This document shows, piece by piece, positions 44,068 through 52,605 of a stretch of 64,000 nt of DNA. This DNA comes from JAJXZP01 sp963787185 (GTDB lineage: Bacteria > Spirochaetota > Spirochaetia > Treponematales > Rectinemataceae), in NCBI GenBank assembly GCA_963787185.1, contig CAWBCC010000012.1:310001-374000 (forward strand), given 5' to 3'. Position 1 is the first letter of the stretch. Each line of letters opens with the position of its first letter. The notes beneath the pieces are model-generated. The model was not told the DNA's origin. It worked only from the letters and a program-made list of their open reading frames with translations, and made no database searches. The position numbers and the translations under genes are program-made.

Positions 44068-46199
44068 TCCTCCTCGTCGAGGACGAGGCCGTCATCGCCT
44101 TGGCCGAGAAGGCGAGCCTCGAGCGACTCGGTTATTTCGTCGCCGTCGCCGCCACGGGCCGGGAAGCGGTGGAGACCGCCGATGTGGAATCGGGCATCGA
44201 TCTCATCCTCATGGACATCAACCTGGGGGAGGGGATCGACGGCACGCAGGCGGCGGAGTCGATACTGAAAAAACATGATATCCCCGTGGTCTTCCTGTCG
44301 AGCCACACCGAGCTCGAGCTAGTGGAGAAAACGGAAAAGATCACGTCCTACGGATACGTGGCGAAGAACTCCGGAATCACGGTGCTCGACGCGTCCATAA
44401 AAATGGCGTTCAAGCTCTTCGAAGCGAACCGGAAGCTGAAAGCCGCCATGAACAAGCTCGAGGCGACTCTCGATGCCCTGCCCGATCTCCTGTTCGAGGT
44501 GGGCCTGGACGGCCGCTACTACGACATCCACTCTCCGCAGAACGAGCTTCTCTACAGGCCGCCGGCGGAAATGATCGGGAAGAATATCTACGACATACTG
44601 CCCGCGGAGCCGGCGGAAATCGTCATGTCCGCAGTGAGGGAAGCGCACGAGAAGGGGCGCTCCTTCGGCAAACAGTATCGATTGGCCGTACCCGCCGGCG
44701 CGCATTGGTTCGAGATTTCCGTTTCGCGCATCGTGAGCGCGTCCGAGAATCCGAGATTCATTTTTCTGGCACGGGACATCACGGAACGCAAAAGTGTCGA
44801 AGAGGCCTTGCGCAGGAGCGAGACACGATACCGCAGCCTCTTCGAGAACGCTCCCATCGGCATATTCTATTCGACGGTCGGCGGCAAGGAGATAAGTGTC
44901 AACACCGAGTACGCGCGCATCCTGGGATACTCCTCCCCTGAAGAGCTCATACGCATAATCAACCAATCCACGACGACGCAGATGATTTTCGACCATCCCG
45001 AGGAGAGAGCCTACCTGGTCGATGTCGCCCTGAAAAGCATCGGGAACTGGGCCAGGGCCGAGCAGAGATACAAGAGGAAGGACGGGAGCCATGTCCTCGG
45101 GTCCCTGGTCTTCCGGGCTCTGCCGGAAGAAAACGGCGTCCTGGAAGGATTCCTCGAGGACATCAGCGACAGAAAGGCGGCTGAAGCGTCCCTGAGAGCC
45201 GGCGAAGAAAGGCTGAGAAACTTCATAAGTTCAGCGAATGTCGGGACATGGGAATGGAATATCCGAACCGACGAGATAATCCTGGACGAGAAATCCTTGG
45301 AATTGCTCGGCTACGGCGTCGGTGAATTGCGGATCAAGGACATGTGGGGATGGCTCGGGCTCAAGCACCCCGACGACGTCGACGAAACCAACGCGCGCCT
45401 CGAAGAGTATTTGCAGGGCAAGAGCGATTATTATTCCTTCGAGTCGCGCATGAAACACAAGAGCGGGGAGTGGGTCTGGATTCTCGGGCGAGGAAAGCTC
45501 GTCGCCTGGGACAAGAACGATAAGCCGCTTCGCATGTACGGCATCCACATGGATATAACCGAGCGCAGAAAAGCGGAAGACAAGGTGAGGAGCCTTCTTC
45601 GGGAAAAAGAGACACTCCTGAAGGAAGTGCACCACCGCATCAAGAATAACATGAACATCATTTACGGGCTCCTCGACCTCCAGGCGATCAGCATAAAGGA
45701 GCCCGAAGCGGTCGCCGCGCTCGAAGATGCCGCCAGCCGCGTCCAGAGCATGATGCTGCTCTACGACAATCTGTACCAGTCCAAGAATTTCGATAGGGCC
45801 TCGGTCCGGGATTTTCTTTCTTCGCTCATCGACCAGATACTCGAGACTTTCCCCGGCGCAGCCTCCGTCAGGGTGGAAAAGAACATCGACGACTTCGTCT
45901 TGGACGTCAAAAGACTGCAACCGCTCGGAATAATCATCAATGAGCTTCTCACCAACATCATGAAATACGCATTCACAGGGAAGGAAGGCGGATCGATCGC
46001 CATATCCGTTTCCGAGAGCGACGAGAAGGTGTCCGTCGTGGTCAGGGACGACGGCAAGGGTATGCCGGATTCGGTCGACCTCGAACACTCGAGCGGATTC
46101 GGACTCATGCTCGTGGAAAACCTTACAATGCAGATCGGAGGCCTGATAAGGATAGAGCGGGGAAACGGAACGACCGTGGTCCTTGAATTCGAAAAATGA
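44046..46199 (+). CDS. Soluble receiver-PAS-histidine kinase (HisKA_2 type)
   Basis: The 717 residues hold an N-terminal receiver (ILLVEDEAVIALAEKA; Asp in LILMDINLGEG near 59), three PAS segments (about 135-255, 265-385, 390-505; PAC-like ends IFLARDITERKSVEEAL, FLEDISDRKAAEASL, YGIHMDITERRKAEDKV), a HisKA_2 box with His529/His530 in EVHHRIKNNMNIIYGLLDL, and an HATPase (INELLTNIMKYAFTG; VRDDGKGMPD; GFGLMLVENL). No membrane segment is present. It overlaps the MFS gene, suggesting it senses a transported molecule or an internal state. Spirochaetes often have kinases of this type. Confidence 0.88.
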   Translation: MAGKAKIILLVEDEAVIALAEKASLERLGYFVAVAATGREAVETADVESGIDLILMDINLGEGIDGTQAAESILKKHDIPVVFLSSHTELELVEKTEKITSYGYVAKNSGITVLDASIKMAFKLFEANRKLKAAMNKLEATLDALPDLLFEVGLDGRYYDIHSPQNELLYRPPAEMIGKNIYDILPAEPAEIVMSAVREAHEKGRSFGKQYRLAVPAGAHWFEISVSRIVSASENPRFIFLARDITERKSVEEALRRSETRYRSLFENAPIGIFYSTVGGKEISVNTEYARILGYSSPEELIRIINQSTTTQMIFDHPEERAYLVDVALKSIGNWARAEQRYKRKDGSHVLGSLVFRALPEENGVLEGFLEDISDRKAAEASLRAGEERLRNFISSANVGTWEWNIRTDEIILDEKSLELLGYGVGELRIKDMWGWLGLKHPDDVDETNARLEEYLQGKSDYYSFESRMKHKSGEWVWILGRGKLVAWDKNDKPLRMYGIHMDITERRKAEDKVRSLLREKETLLKEVHHRIKNNMNIIYGLLDLQAISIKEPEAVAALEDAASRVQSMMLLYDNLYQSKNFDRASVRDFLSSLIDQILETFPGAASVRVEKNIDDFVLDVKRLQPLGIIINELLTNIMKYAFTGKEGGSIAISVSESDEKVSVVVRDDGKGMPDSVDLEHSSGFGLMLVENLTMQIGGLIRIERGNGTTVVLEFEK

Positions 46200-46272
46200 A
46201 GCTCATGGAGCGTCCGTTCCCCCGCCTTCGGCGGCCCCCTTACCCCGCGACGGCGATGAGGCCAGAAGAATC

Positions 46273-46887
46273 CTATTTTTTTGCCAGCCTGCCCGCAAGT
46301 TCGGCGACCCAGGCCCCCTGAGCCCTTGCCGCTCCAAGCTCGTGCTCGCTCGGCATCCTCGAGCCATCCCCCGATGCGATCACCGCGGCGCCGAATACCG
46401 AGCTGCCGTTGACCGCGCTCGTATCGAAAAGGCCGGGATATCTGGCGTAGGGAAGCCCCGCTATCACCATGCCGTGCGCGAGAAGCGTGCTATATACGTG
46501 CTGGATCGTAGTGACGGCTCCGCCGTGCTGCGTGGCGCTGGAGCTCATTACGGAGCCGACCTTGCCCACGAGTCCGCCGCGCTGCCAGACCTGACCGGTC
46601 GAGTCGAAGAAGGCTGCAGTCTGGCCCGAAATGTTACCGTACCGAGTGGGTATGCCGAAGATGATGCCGTCCGCCCATTCGAGATCTTCGGGCTTCGCCA
46701 ACGAAACGCTTGCAAAGGTTTTTTGCGCCTCGACCGCGCCCATCGCCGTCAGTATCTCGGGCGACAGAGTCTCGGGAATGCGAAGGAGCTTCGCCTCCGC
46801 GCCTGAAGCCTTTGCGCCCTCCATCGCAGCTTGGGCCATCTTGTACATGTGTCCGTGCATGGAATAGAAAACGACCGCTACCTTCAT
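46273..46887 (-). CDS. wrbA: WrbA-type NAD(P)H:quinone oxidoreductase
   Basis: The 204-residue flavodoxin-fold protein begins MKVAVVFYSMHGHMYKMAQA (FMN phosphate loop) and has GIIFGIPTRYGNISGQTAAF, SSSATQHGGAVTTIQ and HGMVIAGLPYA, all WrbA signatures. It reduces quinones by two electrons and protects against oxidative stress. AGGAGG precedes the ATG. It converges on the histidine kinase gene, separated by 73 bp containing a CCGCC/GGCGG hairpin. Confidence 0.93.
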   Translation of the reverse strand: MKVAVVFYSMHGHMYKMAQAAMEGAKASGAEAKLLRIPETLSPEILTAMGAVEAQKTFASVSLAKPEDLEWADGIIFGIPTRYGNISGQTAAFFDSTGQVWQRGGLVGKVGSVMSSSATQHGGAVTTIQHVYSTLLAHGMVIAGLPYARYPGLFDTSAVNGSSVFGAAVIASGDGSRMPSEHELGAARAQGAWVAELAGRLAKK

Positions 46888-46945
46888 CGTCCTTCTCCTC
46901 CTTAAACGCGGGTCTTGTCTCGGAATACCGGGGAACCTCTAACGG

Positions 46946-46981
46946 GCTGCCGACAAAGGCGAAAGCGCCTTTGCCAGCAGC
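46946..46981. repeat. REP-like palindrome related to the one at 33723-33749
   Basis: GCTGCCGACAAAGGCG and CGCCTTTGCCAGCAGC flank an AAAG loop. Both copies share GCTG, CAAAGGCG and CAGCAGC. It is in the intergenic region upstream of wrbA. Two copies only, so the family is tentative. Confidence 0.5.
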
Positions 46982-47156
46982 TTCCTCGATCTTCAAAATA
47001 GAATACTAAAAAACTTTCCTTTGGCCAAATCCGGTCTGTCCTTCGTCCATGCCCTCGATCGCTCGTATTCTCCCATTTTTATGGTCCGAACACCAATGTT
47101 TCATTAACTTTTTACTAACCTATACGGAGGCTCGAACGTCATGTAAGGAGGACCCT

Positions 47157-47366
47157 ATGATCGAACACGGAGATTTCAATGGTTTCATCATCGATAGGTA
47201 TATCGCTTTCCACAAGGGCTGCGGAGACGCTGCGCCCGAGGCATGTCTCGATCAATACGATCACTATCTGAAAGATCGGATAGGTCTCCCCGAAGGAGCC
47301 GTCGAAAGGTCCATTCAGGTTTTGAGGAAGTCCTATCCGCTGGTGAAAGAAGAAAGCGATGGGTGA
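47157..47366 (+). CDS. Small hypothetical protein (69 aa)
   Basis: ATG 47157 follows a strong AAGGAGG by 6 bases. The acidic protein (MIEHGDFNGFIIDRYIAFHK and HYLKDRIGLPEGAVERSIQV) has two Cys (positions 22 and 30), no membrane segment and no motif I recognise. It lies 55 bp before the SRPBCC gene and is probably co-transcribed. Its reality rests on the ribosome site and sensible composition. Confidence 0.5.
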   Translation: MIEHGDFNGFIIDRYIAFHKGCGDAAPEACLDQYDHYLKDRIGLPEGAVERSIQVLRKSYPLVKEESDG

Positions 47367-47420
47367 CCCGAGCAGCATCCGATGCGTACGAGGATATTGC
47401 GACGAAAGGGGGTGATGACA

Positions 47421-47849
47421 ATGGCCGATTCGTTTGTCGCCTCGACCAGCATCGCGATCGATGCCAAGGCGGAAAAGGTTTGGAATGCCCTGGTCAATCC
47501 GGATCTCATCAGGCAATACCTATATGGAACCCAGGCCATTTCCGAATGGAAGGTCGGCAGCCCGATAGTCTACCGAGGCGAGTGGGAGGGCAAGCACTAC
47601 GAAGATAAGGGCACAATTCTCGAGCTCATACCCAATAAAAGCCTCGTGACCAGCTATTGGAGCTCATTTTCGGGGCGGGAGGACAAACCCGAGAACTATC
47701 TCAGGGTCAGCTGCCACATAGCGGAGGCCGGGGGCGAATCCACGCTCACGATCACCACGGAGAACAATCCGAGCAGGGAGGCGGCCGATCAGGCCGCCTC
47801 CAATTGGGCCACGGTTCTCGGGACTCTCAAGAAACTACTCGAAAAGTAG
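47421..47849 (+). CDS. SRPBCC/AHSA1-like protein
   Basis: The 142-residue protein shows the AHSA1 (Aha1 C-terminal-like) pattern: IAIDAKAEKVWNALVNPDLI, GTQAISEWKVGSPIVYRGEW, and a C-terminal helix AASNWATVLGTLKKLLE. Such START-like folds bind small hydrophobic molecules; no specific function is assigned. I chose ATG 47421 because AGGGGG ends 8 bases upstream; ATG 47415 would be only two bases from it. Confidence 0.82.
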   Translation: MADSFVASTSIAIDAKAEKVWNALVNPDLIRQYLYGTQAISEWKVGSPIVYRGEWEGKHYEDKGTILELIPNKSLVTSYWSSFSGREDKPENYLRVSCHIAEAGGESTLTITTENNPSREAADQAASNWATVLGTLKKLLEK

Positions 47850-47949
47850 CCGCTTCCGTGCCGGAACAGGCGCGAGGATGCAGGATTCCTGCAGTGTGAA
47901 TGACCAGGTTCATACCATTCCCGAGATTTTCCGCTTCTCCTTTCCTCAC

Positions 47950-48081
47950 CCGACAACTTGGAGAGCGTCATTCACCAAGTTGTCGGGCGCGATCGACCAA
48001 GTTGGTGAGAGCGACCGACCAAGTTGGTGAGAGCGATTCACCAACTTGGCGGCGATGTGCGACCAACTAGGATAGGGTAGG
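47950..48081. repeat. Six-unit 22-bp tandem repeat with CCAAGTTGG dyads
   Basis: Six contiguous 22-bp units start at 47950, 47972, 47994, 48016, 48038 and 48060. Units 3 and 4 are identical except for the last base (CGACCAAGTTGGTGAGAGCG core); units 1, 2, 5 and 6 are diverged but keep CCAA(G/C)TTGG or a close variant at the same place. Since 22 is not a multiple of three and no gene crosses the region, it is not coding. It ends 72 bp before the -35 of the following sugar operon. Confidence 0.85.
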
Positions 48082-48152
48082 ATTTCAAGTGTCGGCGCAT
48101 CACACGATGGGAGGGGAATCCGGCGTAAATGAGCCTTTCCCTGCGATTTTGC

Positions 48153-48208
48153 TTGCGAATTTCGAGGAAAGGGCATAACTTTATGTTAGTTTCACGCGTT
48201 AGTAACGC
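48153..48208 (+). promoter_or_regulatory. Promoter and dyad operator of the sugar ABC operon
   Basis: TTGCGA (48153-48158), a 17-bp spacer and TAACTT (48176-48181) are followed by GCGTTAGTAACGC (48196-48208), a dyad with 6-bp perfect arms. The dyad lies just after the predicted start, where a repressor such as the LacI protein encoded at the operon end would block transcription. A GGGAGG ribosome site follows. Confidence 0.5.
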
Positions 48209-48226
48209 TCAATTAGGGAGGCAGAC

Positions 48227-49504
48227 ATGAGGAAGTTGCTTGTCATCGCCATCGTCGCGTCGGTAACCTTCGGGATCGCATTCGGGCAGGATGCGAAGAT
48301 CGGCGGCGTCATCAAGGTGCTCGGCGTTTGGGGCGGCCAGGAAGCCGATACCTTCGCCGCCATGAACGAGGCATTCACGAACAGAACCGGCGTCAAGGTC
48401 GAGTTCGAGGCGACTCGCGACCTCGACGCCGTCCTGACCACGAGGATACAGGCGGGCAACCCGCCCGACATCGTCGTTCTTCCGAACCCCGGCAAACTTT
48501 ACGAGCTCGCCAGGGCGGGCAGGCTCGTGGATCTGTCGAAGGTGCTCAATATGCGCGAATATAACATGGATTATTCGCCCAGCTGGACGACTCTCGCTTC
48601 GGTCAACGGCAAGCTCTACGGACTTTTCGTCAAGGCGGCCATCAAGGGCCTCGTCTGGTACAGTCCCGAAGCGATCAAGGCCGCGGGCATCACCCTCCCG
48701 ACGACCTGGGACGATATGATCGCGACCTCCAAGAAGATCGCGGCGACCGGGACGACTCCCTGGTCCGTAGGCATCGAGTCGGGTGCCGCCTCCGGATGGG
48801 TCGGAACGGACTGGCTCGCCAACATCTTCTTGCGGCTTTACGGCCCCGAGAAGTACCGGGACTGGTACGAGGGCAGGATCTCCTGGACTTCCCCCGAGGT
48901 GAAGAAGGCTTGGCAGTACTTCGGCGAAATCGTAGCCGATCCCTCCATGGTCTACGGCGGCAGCCAGTACATCAACTCGACGAATTTCGGCAATGCGGTC
49001 GCGCCGCTCTTCGAAAACCCGCCCAAGGCGTACTTCCACATGCAGGCCAGCTTCATCGAAGGCTTCATTACGGACCAATTCCCCAATCTCAAGCCGGGCA
49101 AAGACTTCAATTTCTTCGGCTTCCCGTCGATCGATCCGAAATACGCCAAGGCAGTCGAAGGCGGCGCCGACGTCGTCGCCGTCTTCAAGAACACTCCCCA
49201 GACCCGGGCGTTCATGAACTACTTCGCCTCGGCCGAGGCCCAGTCCTACTGGGCGGCCGGCACCGGCGCCCTCGCGACGAACAGGACCGTCTCTCTCGTG
49301 TTCTACACGGACCCGCTCAGCAAGCGCGCCGCGGACATTCTCAACAAGTCCGACATCGTCGTCCTGAGCGCGGGAGACATGATGCCCTCCGAGATGCAGT
49401 CGGCCTTCTGGAAGGCCTGCGTGGATTTCGTCGCCAATCCGGCGAGCCTCGACCAGATTCTCGCGAATCTGGAAAGAACCAGGGCGACGGCGTATAGCAA
49501 ATAA
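48227..49504 (+). CDS. Carbohydrate ABC transporter substrate-binding protein
   Basis: The 425-residue protein has a signal peptide (MRKLLVIAIVASVTFGIAFG, cleaved before Gln) and a family-1 binding fold: IKVLGVWGGQEADTFAAMNE, IQAGNPPDIVVLPNPGKLYE, GLFVKAAIKGLVWYSPEAIK, TWDDMIATSKKIA. It resembles alpha-glucoside-type (AglE-like) binding proteins. It is first in an operon with two permeases and a LacI gene; no ATPase is present. Confidence 0.9.
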   Translation: MRKLLVIAIVASVTFGIAFGQDAKIGGVIKVLGVWGGQEADTFAAMNEAFTNRTGVKVEFEATRDLDAVLTTRIQAGNPPDIVVLPNPGKLYELARAGRLVDLSKVLNMREYNMDYSPSWTTLASVNGKLYGLFVKAAIKGLVWYSPEAIKAAGITLPTTWDDMIATSKKIAATGTTPWSVGIESGAASGWVGTDWLANIFLRLYGPEKYRDWYEGRISWTSPEVKKAWQYFGEIVADPSMVYGGSQYINSTNFGNAVAPLFENPPKAYFHMQASFIEGFITDQFPNLKPGKDFNFFGFPSIDPKYAKAVEGGADVVAVFKNTPQTRAFMNYFASAEAQSYWAAGTGALATNRTVSLVFYTDPLSKRAADILNKSDIVVLSAGDMMPSEMQSAFWKACVDFVANPASLDQILANLERTRATAYSK

Positions 49505-49517
49505 GCCTCGCTTCGCC

Positions 49518-49545
49518 GACGGCCCGGCCTTCGGGCCGGGCCGTC
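49518..49545 (+). other. Perfect 12-bp stem with TTCG tetraloop after the binding-protein gene
   Basis: GACGGCCCGGCC-TTCG-GGCCGGGCCGTC lies between binding protein and permease. Without a T-run it is likely an mRNA-stabilising or attenuating element that sets binding protein above permease levels. Confidence 0.65.
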
Positions 49546-49566
49546 CGGCCCCATGGGGAGTGAATC

Positions 49567-50541
49567 ATGAGCGTCCTTCTTCTGCTCATCGTCGCATTGA
49601 TCGGTGTTCCGGCCCTCCTCCTGGGCTATATCAGGCTCTCCGAGCCCCTCGCCGGAAGAAATCCGCGCCGGGCTCTCCTGCTGCGCCCCTGGCTCTGGCT
49701 CCTGCCCACATTGATCCTCGTCGGCGTCTTTCTCGTGTACCCCGTCATAAACACGATCGTCATGAGTTTTCAGAACCAGAACTCTTCGGCCTTCGTCGGG
49801 TTCGGCAACTACGCGAAGGTGTTCAGCGATCCCGACAACCTCTCCGCGATCAAGAACAACATTCTCTGGCTCGTGTTCTTCACGCTCGGTACTCTCCTGT
49901 TCGGTCTGCTCATCGCCGTGCTCACCGACCGCGTGAGGTACGAATCCGCGGCCAAGGCCCTTGTCTTCATCCCCATGGCGATATCCTTCGTCGCGGCGGG
50001 AATCATCTGGAAGTTCATGTTCGAGTTCCGCCCGGCGGGCGAGGTGCAGGTCGGTACGGTCAACGCCCTGCTCACGGCCCTGAATCCGCATTTCCAGCCC
50101 AAGGCCTGGCTCGTCGACCGGGCCACGAACAATCCGGCCCTCATCGCGGTCGGCATCTGGATGTGGACCGGTTTCGCCATGGTCATCCTCTCGGCGGCGC
50201 TCAAGGCCATTCCCATCGACGTGATCGAGGCTGCGAAGATCGACGGAGCCACCGAGTTCCAGGTCTTTTTCAGGGTGACGCTCCCGCTCGTGGGGCCCAC
50301 CCTCGGTTTCGTCGCGACGACGCTCATGATCAACGTCCTCAAGGTCTTCGACATCGTCTACGTCATGACGAACGGCAATCTTGGGACCGACGTCATTGCC
50401 AACCGTATGTACAAGGCCATGTTCAATTTCCAGGACTTCGGCGTGGCGAGCGCGATCGCGGTCTTCCTCCTCGTGTGCATCATCCCCGTGATGATCATCA
50501 ACATACGCCGCTTCAAGCAGGGAGGTGTCACGAATGGGTAG
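49567..50541 (+). CDS. Carbohydrate ABC transporter permease (first, AglF-like)
   Basis: The 324 residues have an extra N-terminal membrane segment (MSVLLLLIVALIGVPALLLG) before the six of the permease core, the feature of AglF/GgtC-type alpha-glucoside permeases. The EAA loop is DVIEAAKIDGATEFQVFF followed by VTLPLVGPT. Its end overlaps the second permease start by 8 bp. Confidence 0.9.
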   Translation: MSVLLLLIVALIGVPALLLGYIRLSEPLAGRNPRRALLLRPWLWLLPTLILVGVFLVYPVINTIVMSFQNQNSSAFVGFGNYAKVFSDPDNLSAIKNNILWLVFFTLGTLLFGLLIAVLTDRVRYESAAKALVFIPMAISFVAAGIIWKFMFEFRPAGEVQVGTVNALLTALNPHFQPKAWLVDRATNNPALIAVGIWMWTGFAMVILSAALKAIPIDVIEAAKIDGATEFQVFFRVTLPLVGPTLGFVATTLMINVLKVFDIVYVMTNGNLGTDVIANRMYKAMFNFQDFGVASAIAVFLLVCIIPVMIINIRRFKQGGVTNG

Positions 50542-51397
50542 AACGCAGGGCTACAGTATCCGCAGAGGTATCGCAAGGACCATCCTCCATCTCATCGTCA
50601 TCGTCACCTGCGTAATCTGGCTTCTTCCCACTCTCGGCCTTCTCGTCAGCTCGTTCAGGCCGAGGAATCAGATAGCGCTCTCGGGTTGGTGGACCGCCTT
50701 CGGCGGGCCCTTCTCGTTCACGCTCAAGAATTACCAGAATGTGCTGAGCCGCGCGAACATGGGGCGGAGTTTCCTCAATAGCCTCATCATATCCCTGCCG
50801 GCGACGATCATCCCGATCACCCTGGCGAGCTTCGCCGCCTATGCCTTCGCGTGGATGCGCTTCAAGGGCAAGGAAGTTCTGTTCATCATCATCATCGGTC
50901 TTCTCGTCGTACCGATCCAGATGACGGTCATACCCGTCCTGCGACTCTTCAACGCGGTGGGGCTCACCGGCACCTTCGTCGGCATCTGGCTGGCCCATAC
51001 CGCCTATGGACTGCCCTTCTCGATCTACCTGCTGCGGAATTTCATTCAGGAGCTTCCGTCCTCCATGCTCGAATCGGCCTTCATCGACGGCGCGAGCCAT
51101 CCCAAGGTCTTCCTGAGTCTGGTCCTGCCGACCTCGGTGCCGGCGATCGCCTCGCTCGCGATCTATCAATTCATGTGGGTCTGGAACGATCTCTTCGTCG
51201 CCCTGATATACTTGGGCGGCACGCCCGAAGTCTCGCCCATGACTCTGACCATGGCCAATATGGTCAATTCCTACGGGGGCGGTTGGGAGTATCTGACCGC
51301 GGCAGCCTTCATTTCGATGGCCTTCCCCCTGCTGGTGTTCTTCACGATGCAGAAGTACTACGTCAGGGGAATCCTCGCCGGATCGGTCAAGGAATAA
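50534..51397 (+). CDS. Carbohydrate ABC transporter permease (second, AglG-like)
   Basis: The 287-residue partner permease has the EAA loop SSMLESAFIDGASHPKVFL and LVLPTSVPAI and ends KYYVRGILAGSVKE. I chose ATG 50534, which has GGAGGT 7 bases upstream; a GTG at 50525 is too close to that site. Confidence 0.9.
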   Translation: MGRTQGYSIRRGIARTILHLIVIVTCVIWLLPTLGLLVSSFRPRNQIALSGWWTAFGGPFSFTLKNYQNVLSRANMGRSFLNSLIISLPATIIPITLASFAAYAFAWMRFKGKEVLFIIIIGLLVVPIQMTVIPVLRLFNAVGLTGTFVGIWLAHTAYGLPFSIYLLRNFIQELPSSMLESAFIDGASHPKVFLSLVLPTSVPAIASLAIYQFMWVWNDLFVALIYLGGTPEVSPMTLTMANMVNSYGGGWEYLTAAAFISMAFPLLVFFTMQKYYVRGILAGSVKE

Positions 51398-51410
51398 GAA
51401 GGAATACGCG

Positions 51411-52433
51411 ATGGCGAGGAATTCCAGGGTCTCGTCGAGCGAGGTGGCCCGTCGTGCGGGGGTGTCCCGCACGACGGTCTCTTTCGTCCTCAACAGGACC
51501 CCCGGAAAGAATATCCCCGAGGAGACGCGGAAGCTCGTCTACGACGCGGCCCGGGAGCTCGACTATGTTCCGGACGAGGATGCCCGGCGCGTCGCGAAGA
51601 AGGTGCACTCCCGCGTCGGCTTCATCGCGAGTCACTCACAGTCCACCGCGACCGACGCGTACATTCTGAGGCTGCTCGAGGGAATGGCGCAGGTGCTCAA
51701 TCGGCATCGCTGCGCGCTCACCCTCCTGACCATCCGGCAGCGCCAGGTCGACTATCTCGACATCATGCAGGAATGCGCCCTGGACGGAGTGATCGTCACG
51801 AACACCCATGAGGACGACAGGGGAATCCGTCCTCTCGCGGAGTCGGGCGTTCCCCTTGTCGTGATCGGGTCGGTGGGGGGGCTCGACGCGTTCCAGATCG
51901 ACATCGACAACGCAGCGGCCGCCGAGGAGGCGGTTTCGTACATGACTTCGCTCGGGCTCGAGCGGATAGCGATGATCGTGCACGCTCCCCTGAGTTACTA
52001 CGCGGCGGGCGCGCGGCTGGGCGGCTATAGGCGGGCGCTCGAAGCGGCCGGCATCGATTTCGACGAACGGCTCGTGCGCATCGCGGACTTCTCGGAGCTG
52101 ACGGGCTACGCGGCGATGTCCGAACTCCTGGACTCCGGACTGGGCATCGAGGGGGTCTTCGCCGGCAACGACGCCGTGGCTTACGGAGCGATCCAGGCGA
52201 TCTACGACAGGAAACTCCGCATTCCCGACGACATCTCGGTCGTGGGATTCGACGACGACTTTCCATCCCGCTTCATGCACCCGCCTCTCACCACGATCAC
52301 CTTGCCCGCTTCCTCTCTCGGCGCGAGGGCCGCCGCAACCCTCGTCGAACTCATCAGGGGCAAGGAGCCCGAGGAACGCTCGATCACGATGCCGACCTCG
52401 TTCACCGTGCGCGAATCCTGCAGAAAACCGTAA
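51411..52433 (+). CDS. LacI-family transcriptional regulator
   Basis: The 340 residues start with a LacI helix-turn-helix (SSSEVARRAGVSRTTVSFVL) and hinge (ELDYVPDEDARRVAKK), then an effector domain (DIMQECALDGVIVTNTH; GVFAGNDAVAYGAIQAIYD; VVGFDDDFPSRFMHPPLTTI). It is 13 bp behind the second permease and so transcribed with the operon; it likely acts on the dyad at 48196-48208, giving autoregulation. Confidence 0.92.
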   Translation: MARNSRVSSSEVARRAGVSRTTVSFVLNRTPGKNIPEETRKLVYDAARELDYVPDEDARRVAKKVHSRVGFIASHSQSTATDAYILRLLEGMAQVLNRHRCALTLLTIRQRQVDYLDIMQECALDGVIVTNTHEDDRGIRPLAESGVPLVVIGSVGGLDAFQIDIDNAAAAEEAVSYMTSLGLERIAMIVHAPLSYYAAGARLGGYRRALEAAGIDFDERLVRIADFSELTGYAAMSELLDSGLGIEGVFAGNDAVAYGAIQAIYDRKLRIPDDISVVGFDDDFPSRFMHPPLTTITLPASSLGARAAATLVELIRGKEPEERSITMPTSFTVRESCRKP

Positions 52434-52503
52434 ATTCCGCCATGGCGCGGCCGGCCTCGAAATGCTAACCTACCATGCAGACGGCGGTTTGAAGGAGGCT
52501 CCA

Positions 52504-52605
52504 ATGCCGATCACAGTACTGAGGCTGGGTTCCCCCCGGAAGCCGGACGAGGGCCTGCGTCTGGGCACCGTCCGCAGACCTCCGCGCGGAGCCGCTATCG
52601 TATGA
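52504..52605 (+). pseudogene. N-terminal remnant of a DUF488-family gene
   Basis: A 33-codon frame begins MPITVLRLGSPRKPDEGLRL and continues GTVRRPPRG, the N-terminal signature of DUF488 proteins as I know them, then ends in AAIV and a stop that overlaps the PRPP synthetase ATG (ATGA). An AAGGAGG ribosome site precedes it. A full DUF488 protein is ~115-150 residues, so most of it is deleted. It may still act as a translated leader for the next gene. Confidence 0.55.

Noticed and set aside
47950..48081. CRISPR-like array
   Set aside because: Units are contiguous 22-bp repeats with no unique spacers, and no cas genes are near.
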